Origin: JAWLCG01 sp041687295 | GTDB lineage: Bacteria > Planctomycetota > Phycisphaerae > SM23-33 > FEN-1343 | Direction: 5' to 3' | Assembly (NCBI GenBank): GCA_041687295.1 | Contig: JAWLCG010000121.1 | Coordinates: 1-12,249, forward strand | DNA length: 12,249 bases | Made by a program: the position numbers and the translations under genes | In this document: piece after piece, positions 1 through 4,775 of the stretch | Position numbering within the stretch: the first letter of the stretch is position 1 | How the letters are laid out: the number at the start of each line of letters is the position of its first letter | Notes under the pieces: model-generated | The model's input: the letters and a program-made list of their open reading frames with translations, nothing else | Database searches by the model: none | What the model was told of the DNA's origin: nothing

Positions 1-233
1 CCCCCCATGTACCAGAACACCGCCATCGGCGCACAGCCCATCAACAGCCCCCCCACCGACTGCCAGAGCCCCCCTGGCCCGCCAAGCACCGCCTGGCCCA
101 CCAGCCCGATCACGATGGCCGGGTAGGTCACCGCGTTGGGGATCCGCCCGCGGCGCACGTCGACGATGGCCGCCGCCAGCAGCACGACCACCAGCACGAG
201 CATCGCCCACAGCGGCGGCATCGGTTGGGCCAT
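1..233 (-). CDS. Prepilin peptidase CpaA/TadV type (A24 family), C-terminal part outside window
   Basis: This is a membrane aspartic protease that would cut the leader peptides of the two small prepilins encoded just upstream. The visible 77 residues begin with a hydrophobic segment, then carry the motif D-V-R-R-G-R-I-P-N at about residues 30-38. This is the first-aspartate motif of A24/CpaA peptidases, where the Asp is catalytic. A second membrane stretch starts near residue 43. The second catalytic motif (GxGD) lies beyond the left edge, so activity cannot be judged. I chose the ATG at 233 because a GGGAG Shine-Dalgarno sequence lies 8 bases before it; another ATG lies four codons in. The gene follows the second prepilin by 19 bases in what looks like one operon with cpaF. 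The family call is secure from the motif and context. Confidence 0.82.
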   Translation of the reverse strand, partial: MAQPMPPLWAMLVLVVVLLAAAIVDVRRGRIPNAVTYPAIVIGLVGQAVLGGPGGLWQSVGGLLMGCAPMAVFWYMG

Positions 234-252
234 CCGGCACGCTCCCGAACCC

Positions 253-462
253 TTACGGGTTGAAGTCCTCGCCCTCGCCCCTGACGTCGCTCCAGACGCC
301 GCTGACCCACTCGCCCAGCTCGTCGCGGAAGAAGATCAGCAGCCCCAGCAGCGGCAGGACCACCGCCGCCAGGATCAGCAGCTTCTCGAGCCCTTCCGCC
401 CCGCGCTCGTCACGGTGCAGCCGGGCCGCCAACGACCGAAGGCCCCGTAGTGCATTGTGCAT
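253..462 (-). CDS. Small Flp/TadE-like prepilin (69 aa)
   Basis: This is a probable minor or major subunit of a Tad-type pilus, processed at the inner membrane. The short basic leader (residues 1-21) ends in D-E-R-G, and the sequence continues A-E-G-L-E-K into a long hydrophobic helix (about residues 27-45). This fits the class III prepilin rule: cleavage after Gly with Glu at position +5 of the mature protein. Flp pilins usually have Tyr after that Glu; here it is Lys. The C-terminal 24 residues are charged. I start at the ATG at 462 because AGGAG sits 7 bases upstream. A longer open frame reaching to 771 overlaps the other prepilin and has no such signal. It lies 50 bases after the first prepilin and 19 bases before the prepilin peptidase gene. 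Its exact role (shaft, adaptor or pseudopilin) is not known. Confidence 0.78.
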   Translation of the reverse strand: MHNALRGLRSLAARLHRDERGAEGLEKLLILAAVVLPLLGLLIFFRDELGEWVSGVWSDVRGEGEDFNP

Positions 463-512
463 GTCCGATCTCCTCACAACCACCTCGCACGCCGGCCCGG
501 CACACCCATCGC

Positions 513-698
513 CTAGCCCAGCGGCAGCGAGTTCAGGAATGTCATCATCCGGTAGTGCTCCGCCAGCGCCAGCAGGCACAGCCGAAACACGTAGAATAGC
601 GGGATCGCAATCGCCGCCGCCACCAGGGCCCACTCCAGCGTCATCTGCCCCCGGCCGTCGCGGTGCAGCCGCCGCATGGCGCTCCTGTGCACGCTCAT
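513..698 (-). CDS. Small Flp/TadE-like prepilin (61 aa)
   Basis: This is a probable pilin or pseudopilin of the Tad system. The leader contains a basic stretch ending G-R-G, and the mature part starts Q-M-T-L-E-W-A-L-V, with Glu at +5 after the Gly, as in TadE/Flp class III prepilins. A hydrophobic helix of about 20 residues follows, then a short tail with H-Y-R-M-M-T-F. The start ATG overlaps the TGA of cpaF by four bases (695-698), and no clear Shine-Dalgarno sequence precedes it. Translation is therefore probably coupled to cpaF. An internal ATG (Met8) would still leave a leader. The small size is typical of these subunits. The second prepilin follows in the same direction, so the two may form a mixed filament or act as filament and tip; this is inference. 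Confidence 0.78.
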   Translation of the reverse strand: MSVHRSAMRRLHRDGRGQMTLEWALVAAAIAIPLFYVFRLCLLALAEHYRMMTFLNSLPLG

Positions 699-1810
699 TG
701 GGTTGCCCCGCTGGCGAAGATCGCCTCCGCCTGGCCGAAGAACTCGCGCTGGATCCGCAGCTTGGGCTCATCGGCGAAGCCGCTGGCCCGGCCCGTCCAG
801 GCCAGGCCGCCCTGCCGCCCCGCCCCCCCGCCGGCCAGGTCGAAGCGGAAGACGTCTTCTACCCTATATCGGCCATCGTCGCCCAAAGGCCCCACCTCGG
901 CCACCGCCGTCAGGGCCCGCCGGCCATCATTGAACCGCGTCACCTGCACGATCACGTCGATCGCGCTGGCCACCTGCGCCCGCAACGCGTGCAGCGGCAG
1001 CTCCACCTCAGACATCATCGCCAGCGTCTCCAGGCGGTTCAGCGCGTCCAGCGGCGTGTTCGCGTGCAGCGTCGACATGCTGCCGGCATGGCCTGAGGTC
1101 ATCGCCTGGATCATCTCCAGGGCCTCGCCGCCCCGCACCTCGCCGATGATGATCCGGTCAGGCCGAAGCCGAAGGCTCGAGCGGAACAGGTCGCCAATCG
1201 TCACCGCCCCCCGGCCGTGGCGGTCCGCCCCGCGGGTCTCCAGGCCGATCACGTGCCCCTGCCGCAACGCCAGCTCCGAAGAGTCCTCGATCACCACGAT
1301 CCGCTGGTGGTCAGGGATGAACGTGCTGAGTACGTTGAGCAGGCTCGTCTTGCCGCTGCTGGTGCCGCCGGCGACCAGGATGTTCTTCTCGGCCAGCACG
1401 CACGTCCGCAGGTAGTCGCGGGCCATCTCCGTCCAACTGCCCAGGGCCACCAGGGCCCCGGCATCCAGGCGGACGCCGGCGAACTTGCGGATGGTCATGC
1501 ACGTGCCGCCCCGGCTGATCGGGTCGAGCACGACGTGCACCCGCGAACCGTCGGGCAGGCGGGCGTCGATCAGCGGCTGCTCGGGCGTCAGCCGCTTGCC
1601 GGCGTACTGCAGAATGTTGTTCACCGCCGCCAGGAAGGCGTCGGCGTCGTCGAAGCGGGCGTCGGTGCGAACCAGGGCCCCGTCGCGCTCGACGTAGATC
1701 TCGTCGTGGCGATTGACCATGATCTCCGCCACCGCCGGGTCCTGCAGGTAGCTCAGCACCGGGGCTAGGAAGTGCTCCACCGTGAACGCAAAGATGTTCG
1801 AACGGGCCAT
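695..1810 (-). CDS. cpaF: Tad/Flp pilus assembly ATPase CpaF/TadA (GspE/VirB11 superfamily)
   Basis: This is a cytoplasmic hexameric ATPase that powers assembly of Tad pili. With the start at 1810 the protein is 371 aa. The N-terminal domain shows the CpaF-type block A-E-I-M-V-N...I-Y-V-E-R-D-G (about 28-44) and D-A-R-L-P-D-G-S-R (82-90). The ATPase core has Walker A G-G-T-S-S-G-K-T-S (148-156), an Asp box V-V-I-E-D-S-S-E-L (172-180), Walker B I-I-I-G-E-V-R-G (220-227) and a His box G-H-A-G-S-M-S-T-L-H-A-N (240-251). All key residues are present. It is shorter than many CpaF proteins because the variable N-terminal extension is missing. I prefer the ATG at 1810, which has GGGAG 7 bases upstream; a GTG at 1858 would add 16 low-complexity residues, but its GGAGG directly abuts the start. 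It is the first gene of the visible tad operon and overlaps the next by ATGA. Confidence 0.93.
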   Translation of the reverse strand: MARSNIFAFTVEHFLAPVLSYLQDPAVAEIMVNRHDEIYVERDGALVRTDARFDDADAFLAAVNNILQYAGKRLTPEQPLIDARLPDGSRVHVVLDPISRGGTCMTIRKFAGVRLDAGALVALGSWTEMARDYLRTCVLAEKNILVAGGTSSGKTSLLNVLSTFIPDHQRIVVIEDSSELALRQGHVIGLETRGADRHGRGAVTIGDLFRSSLRLRPDRIIIGEVRGGEALEMIQAMTSGHAGSMSTLHANTPLDALNRLETLAMMSEVELPLHALRAQVASAIDVIVQVTRFNDGRRALTAVAEVGPLGDDGRYRVEDVFRFDLAGGGAGRQGGLAWTGRASGFADEPKLRIQREFFGQAEAIFASGATQ

Positions 1811-1935
1811 GCTCGCACTCCCACTGCCGTCGCCGTCAGACCCACCGCCGATCGCCACCCTCCGCCGTCCGTCTCTGCCCGCCGCGGCCCTGCCGGCCTC
1901 CGCCGCGCCCGCCGGACCGATGCCCCTCCATACAT

Positions 1936-1964
1936 ACTCTAAGTCACCGCAGGCCTTTGCTCAA
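1936..1964 (-). promoter_or_regulatory. Candidate sigma-70 promoter for the tad operon
   Basis: On the minus strand TTGAGC (1964-1959) and TAGAGT (1941-1936) are separated by exactly 17 bases. Each hexamer matches four of six consensus positions. Transcription would start near 1929, giving a leader of roughly 120 bases before cpaF. No other gene stands between this site and cpaF. This is a pattern match only. Confidence 0.45.
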
Positions 1965-2026
1965 GCGAATACCCCCCGCCGCCCGGGAGCCTGTCGAGCC
2001 TAACGCCCCTCCAGCCGATATCTTGC

Positions 2027-2055
2027 TTGCAGGGCCCCAACCCATAACCTAGAAT
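2027..2055 (+). promoter_or_regulatory. Promoter of the tRNA-Ser gene
   Basis: TTGCAG (2027-2032) and TAGAAT (2050-2055) are separated by 17 bases. The -10 box matches five of six positions and the -35 box four. The expected start near 2062 is about 13 bases before the mature tRNA, a normal spacing for a single tRNA gene. Confidence 0.6.
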
Positions 2056-2074
2056 GCGGCTCTTCGACAGCCCC

Positions 2075-2162
2075 GGAGAGGTGCCCGAGCGGCCGAAGGG
2101 GCGGCATTGGAAGTGCCGTGTACGGCTTGTCCGTACCGAGGGTTCGAATCCCTCCCTCTCCG
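2075..2162 (+). tRNA. tRNA-Ser (anticodon GGA)
   Basis: This is an 88-base class II tRNA. The acceptor stem is GGAGAGG (2075-2081) with CCTCTCC (2155-2161), followed by discriminator G at 2162. The anticodon arm is CGGCA-TTGGAAG-TGCCG, which puts GGA at positions 34-36 and so reads UCC/UCU serine codons. A long variable arm with stem GTACGG/CCGTAC marks the tRNA as serine-type. The T arm is GAGGG-TTCGAAT-CCCTC. The CCA end is not encoded. The 3' half of such genes is a common integration site, and an integrase remnant lies 112 bases downstream. Identification is secure from the full cloverleaf. Confidence 0.97.
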
Positions 2163-2165
2163 TTC

Positions 2166-2210
2166 CGGGCCCACACCTCATACGCAAGGTGTTGGGCCCG
2201 TTTGCTTTGT
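2166..2210 (+). terminator. Intrinsic terminator after tRNA-Ser
   Basis: CGGGCCCACACCT (2166-2178) can pair with AGGTGTTGGGCCCG (2187-2200), leaving one bulged base and an 8-base loop. The hairpin is followed by the T-rich stretch TTTGCTTTGT. It begins 3 bases after the discriminator base, as expected for a lone tRNA transcript. Confidence 0.7.
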
Positions 2211-2273
2211 GTGCTTCTCATCTTTCTGCTCCAGGGAATTGTGCTGCAAATGTGCTACGGGACGTCCTGCCGG

Positions 2274-2753
2274 TCAGGACGCTTTGGGAGGCTCCTGGGC
2301 CCCGTCGGACTGCCGCGCCTCCGCCAGGCGCCGCATCGCGTCCTGCGAGATCGACTCGGCCACGTGCGTGTAGTGCCGGATGATCTCCCGGTCCACGTGG
2401 CCGACCCACTCCCGGACGACGGGCTCGGGGACGTTGCGGTTCAACGCGTCGGATATGAAGCTGTGGCAGAAGGTGTGCAGGTGTCCCTCGAGCCCCAGGC
2501 CCTTGAGGATGCGTTTGAACTGCCCCAGCAGCCAGCGGTCTGAGAGCTGCCGGCCCCGCTGGGGGTACGTGGGGGTCGGCGGCATCGTCACCACCCACCG
2601 CCCGTGGCGGGGCAGGGCCTCCAGCACGGCCCGGGCTGCGGGGCTCATCGCCACAGACCGCTCGTCCCCGGTCTTGGGCCGCCAGTCATCCTTGGCGCGG
2701 ATGTGGATCTGGCTGTGCTCGATGTCGACGTCGGCCCAGGTCAAGTGGAGGTT
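2274..2753 (-). pseudogene. Truncated tyrosine recombinase (phage-type integrase), C-terminal catalytic part only
   Basis: The roughly 160 residues match the second half of a tyrosine recombinase. Numbering from the Leu encoded by TTG at 2744: L-T-W-A-D-V-D (from residue 1), a likely catalytic Lys at 24 in the beta-turn region, H90-T-F-C93-H94, G115-H116, and the tyrosine nucleophile in H-Y125-T-H. The N-terminal DNA-binding domain and the region with the first catalytic Arg are absent. An in-frame TGA (2756-2754) lies just upstream, and no integrase-like sequence continues beyond it. The second catalytic Arg of the HxxR box is Cys, encoded by TGC; a single C-to-T change from CGC would explain it. 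Both defects point to a dead gene. It lies beside tRNA-Ser and points toward it, the usual setting of an integrative element whose other parts are lost. A short functional protein is possible but unlikely. Confidence 0.85.
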
Positions 2754-2756
2754 TCA

Positions 2757-2780
2757 GGCGGTATCGAATACGATACCGCC
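2757..2780. repeat. Perfect palindrome at the integrase break point
   Basis: GGCGGTATCG (2757-2766), the spacer AATA, and CGATACCGCC (2771-2780) form a perfect 10-base inverted repeat. It begins one base past the TGA that closes the integrase frame. On the plus strand TTCTTT follows, so it could also act as a terminator, although no plus-strand gene is seen to the left. An operator or recombination scar is equally possible. Confidence 0.7.
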
Positions 2781-3248
2781 TTCTTTACGCGCAAGTGCCG
2801 CGACGTGCCTAGCTTCGCCCCCAACGCCAGTTGCGGCAGATACTTCCGGCCGCACGTGGCCGCCTCTCTCTACCGTGCCGTTAACCGCTCCGAGAGCCTT
2901 ATCGGCCCCGTTGGCCGAAACTCTCGCCCTCTCGCCGCCGAGAAGCGGTACAGGTAAACAACCCAGACTGGAACGGGCAGAACGGCCGTTGCGAGAGTCT
3001 CGAAACTGTCGAGTCAATCCAGTGGCCCTCGATCCGCCAAGGGCCGAAATCGGCCCTTACTCTCACACTCCCCGGCCTCTGGCGGGTTAGACTTTGGAGC
3101 CCGAAGCAACCATGACGGTTGCTCTCGTTGGCCGAAAGACGGGCACGAACGCTCTTACTCTCTCGTGAACAGGTTGAGACGGGCTAACAGCCGGGTTGCT
3201 TCCGGGGCCAGCAGCGTTTTCGAACTCTTGCGTTTTGGCTTCTGCTGT
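2781..3248. other. Non-coding stretch with several short inverted and direct repeats
   Basis: I see no gene here. Open frames cross it on both strands, but they lack start signals and recognisable motifs and have mutually contradictory phases. Visible structure includes: AAGGGCCGA/TCGGCCCTT (3039-3047 with 3050-3058); a further GGCCCT at 3024-3029 that could pair with the same AGGGCC; AGCAACC/GGTTGCT (3105-3111 with 3117-3123, 5-base loop); CGAGA/TCTCG (2992-2996 with 2998-3002); an exact 12-base direct repeat CGTTGGCCGAAA at 2909-2920 and 3126-3137; and CTTACTCTC at 3056-3064 and 3154-3162. It probably belongs to the remains of the element that carried the integrase, or to a long upstream region of the antiporter gene. 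That assignment is inference. Confidence 0.45.
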
Positions 3249-3255
3249 GGATAAT
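3228..3255 (+). promoter_or_regulatory. Candidate promoter for the antiporter gene
   Basis: TTGCGT (3228-3233) and GATAAT (3250-3255) are 16 bases apart. The -10 box matches five of six consensus positions, the -35 box three. Transcription would start near 3262, about 135 bases before the antiporter start codon. If this is the real promoter, the 5' strand of the outer stem described for 3249-3318 would not be in the transcript, so the two readings compete. Confidence 0.35.
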
Positions 3256-3368
3256 AGTCGCAGGCGATGGAGTCCGCCTTTAACCGCCGCGTTCGATTTC
3301 GGCTGATGACTCCTATCCGATTGTCTGCTCGTCTGACGTGGTTGCAGCATAGCCATCGCGGCGAGCAG
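3249..3368 (+). promoter_or_regulatory. Possible structured leader upstream of the antiporter gene
   Basis: Several stems can be drawn by eye. The outer stem is GGATA (3249-3253) with TATCC (3314-3318), plus AGTC (3256-3259) with GACT (3308-3311). Inside it are AGGCG/CGCCT (3262-3266 with 3275-3279) and GCCG/CGGC (3286-3289 with 3300-3303). A second domain has a perfect 7-base stem CTGCTCG/CGAGCAG (3325-3331 with 3362-3368) enclosing a 6-pair hairpin (3338-3343 with 3351-3356, two G-U pairs). GGAGTC (3269-3274) can also pair fully with GACTCC (3308-3313), an alternative to the outer stem. I do not recognise a known riboswitch family. GC-rich DNA folds easily, so this is tentative. Confidence 0.3.
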
Positions 3369-3385
3369 CGGATGGGTGTTGCCAG

Positions 3386-3391
3386 AAGGAG
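3386..3391 (+). promoter_or_regulatory. Ribosome binding site that fixes the antiporter start
   Basis: AAGGAG ends 5 bases before the ATG at 3397. A GTG in the same frame at 3376 lies upstream of this site and has no comparable signal, so the start is taken as 3397. Confidence 0.75.
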
Positions 3392-3396
3392 CGGTT

Positions 3397-4659
3397 ATGG
3401 CGGCCGGTATCGCTGAAATCATTGTCCTGAGCCTGATTGCTGACTGGGTTCTGCGTCGCGTTCGCGTTCCTGGCTTGATCGGCATGCTGTTCGTTGGTGT
3501 CGTCCTGGGACCGTATGTCCTTGGCTATCTGGACCCCGACCTGCTCGCCATCGGGCCGGACCTTCGGCTCATCGCCCTGATCGTCATCCTTCTGCGGGTC
3601 GGATTCGAACTGAGCCGCAACACCCTCCACCGAGTGGGCGGACGCGTCCTTCTACTGGCCTTCATACCCGCCACGTGTGAGGGCATCGCCATCACACTGG
3701 CTGGACCACACCTCTTGGGCCTGACGCTGCTCGAGTCCGCGATTCTGGGCTCAGTTCTCGCGGCTGTGTCACCGGCGGTGGTCGTGCCGGCCATGATCCG
3801 CTTCATGAAGGAGCGTAAGGGCGCGGCCAAGGATATCCCCTCGATGGTCATGGCGGCAGCCTCAGTCGACGACGTCTATGTGATCGTCGCTCACAGCGTC
3901 GTTGTCGGGCTGTACGTCGGAAACCAGGTGAATGTCGCCTGGCAGGTCGTCAGTGTGCCACTGTCGCTGGTCCTGGGGATCGTTGTCGGGCTGGGAATCG
4001 GCACAGGTCTCTACTTGCTGTTTGACCGCTTCAATCCTCGCGCCACCAAACGGGTGCTGGTTGTCATCGCCATATCGCTGCTGTTGGTGCGTCTTGAGCA
4101 CGTTGTCGCGGGATATATCCCCTTCGCCGGGTTGGTATCGGCCATGGCCATCGGGTTCGTGATCTTGGAGAAGCGCGAGCACATGGCCCACGAGATTTCG
4201 GCCAGACTCGCCAGGCTCTGGGTGTTCGCCGAGATCGTTCTGTTTTCAATGGTCGGCGCACAGGTGAATATCGGCGTTGCATGGCGAGCCGGACTGGTTG
4301 GCCTGGCCATCGTCATCGTCGGGCTGGCCGCTCGCAGCGTGGGTGTACTGACCTGTCTCGCGCGAAGCCGCTTGAATTTCAAGGAGCGTTTATTTGTCGT
4401 GGTGGCCTACTTGCCCAAGGCCACGGTACAGGCGGCCATCGGTTCGGCGCCGCTGATGGCCATGCGGGCTGCGGGCATGGAGACTGGCCCCGGCGAGATT
4501 ATCCTGGCCGTAGCGGTATTGAGCATCGTCATTACAGCGCCGACCGGAGCGTGGGCCATCGCCGCCCTGGGTGACCGCGTCTTGGCGGTCGCGCCCAAAT
4601 CGGTCCATGACTCGTATGACGCCGCCATTGAAAGTACGCCAGAGGACGATGTTCTCTAG
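3397..4659 (+). CDS. Cation/proton antiporter, SLC9B/NHA-like (CPA family)
   Basis: This is an inner-membrane exchanger expected to swap Na+ or Li+ (possibly K+) for protons. The 420-residue protein is almost entirely hydrophobic, with about a dozen membrane segments. Recognisable blocks are S-P-A-V-V-V-P-A-M (125-133), the ion-binding pair in A-S-V-D158-D159-V, and L-P-K341-A-T-V-Q-A-A-I-G (339-349). The double Asp is the feature of electrogenic NhaA-like exchangers. The P-A-V-V-V-P and P-K-A-T-V-Q-A-A blocks are, as I recall, hallmarks of the SLC9B/NHA branch. No C-terminal TrkA/RCK domain is present, unlike many Kef proteins. It stands alone, flanked by a mobile-element remnant and a convergent efflux operon. 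A/T-ending codons are 11 of the first 30 and 9 of codons 209-238, against 6 of the first 30 in the RND gene, which mildly suggests a separate origin. Ion specificity cannot be read from sequence. Confidence 0.88.
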   Translation: MAAGIAEIIVLSLIADWVLRRVRVPGLIGMLFVGVVLGPYVLGYLDPDLLAIGPDLRLIALIVILLRVGFELSRNTLHRVGGRVLLLAFIPATCEGIAITLAGPHLLGLTLLESAILGSVLAAVSPAVVVPAMIRFMKERKGAAKDIPSMVMAAASVDDVYVIVAHSVVVGLYVGNQVNVAWQVVSVPLSLVLGIVVGLGIGTGLYLLFDRFNPRATKRVLVVIAISLLLVRLEHVVAGYIPFAGLVSAMAIGFVILEKREHMAHEISARLARLWVFAEIVLFSMVGAQVNIGVAWRAGLVGLAIVIVGLAARSVGVLTCLARSRLNFKERLFVVVAYLPKATVQAAIGSAPLMAMRAAGMETGPGEIILAVAVLSIVITAPTGAWAIAALGDRVLAVAPKSVHDSYDAAIESTPEDDVL

Positions 4660-4775
4660 TGTGACGGTGGCAAGAAAGGAACATCTTTATGACGGGTCCG
4701 CAAAACGCACTGCTTGCGGGTTTGCACGAGTGAGACCAGGCGTCTCGGTCGCAGACCTCTGTACGAGGCGATTGT
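4660..4775. other. Intergenic gap between convergent genes
   Basis: These 116 bases separate the ends of the antiporter and RND genes, so a terminator for both directions is expected. Only weak hairpins are visible: CCGCAA/TTGCGG (4698-4703 with 4714-4719), followed on the plus strand by GTTTGC, and GAGAC/GTCTC (4732-4736 with 4742-4746). Neither has a good T tract. I see no gene here. Confidence 0.4.

Noticed and set aside
253..771. 172-aa version of the second prepilin with a start at 771
   Set aside because: It would overlap the first prepilin and the end of cpaF in another frame. The AGGAG before 462 and the prepilin-type leader define the shorter gene.
1939..2221. Minus-strand open frames containing R-T-L-G-T-D-K-P-Y and similar
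   Set aside because: These are translations of the antisense strand of tRNA-Ser, a common false protein in databases. The cloverleaf explains the sequence fully.
2754..3017. Minus-strand open frame of 87 aa upstream of and in frame with the integrase fragment
   Set aside because: I looked for the missing integrase N-terminal part here. No first-Arg box or SAM-like DNA-binding domain is visible, and a TGA separates the two.
2604..3090. Plus-strand open frames crossing the integrase fragment and the gene-free stretch
   Set aside because: Part lies antisense to the integrase remnant. The rest has no start signal, no motif and no coding look; the long frame is what high GC content produces.
3087..3630. 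Minus-strand open frames facing the antiporter
   Set aside because: They overlap the antiporter start region and lack ribosome sites and family motifs. The antiporter on the plus strand is clearly the real gene.
4690..4750. Bidirectional terminator between the convergent antiporter and RND genes
   Set aside because: The hairpins are short, with long loops and no clear T tract on either strand, so I did not list a terminator as a separate feature.
2163..4775. Second attachment site (copy of the tRNA-Ser 3' end) and CRISPR-like arrays
   Set aside because: Scanning for the T-arm sequence and acceptor end beyond the tRNA gave only short TTCGAA coincidences (around 3220 and 3605). No regularly spaced repeats were seen.
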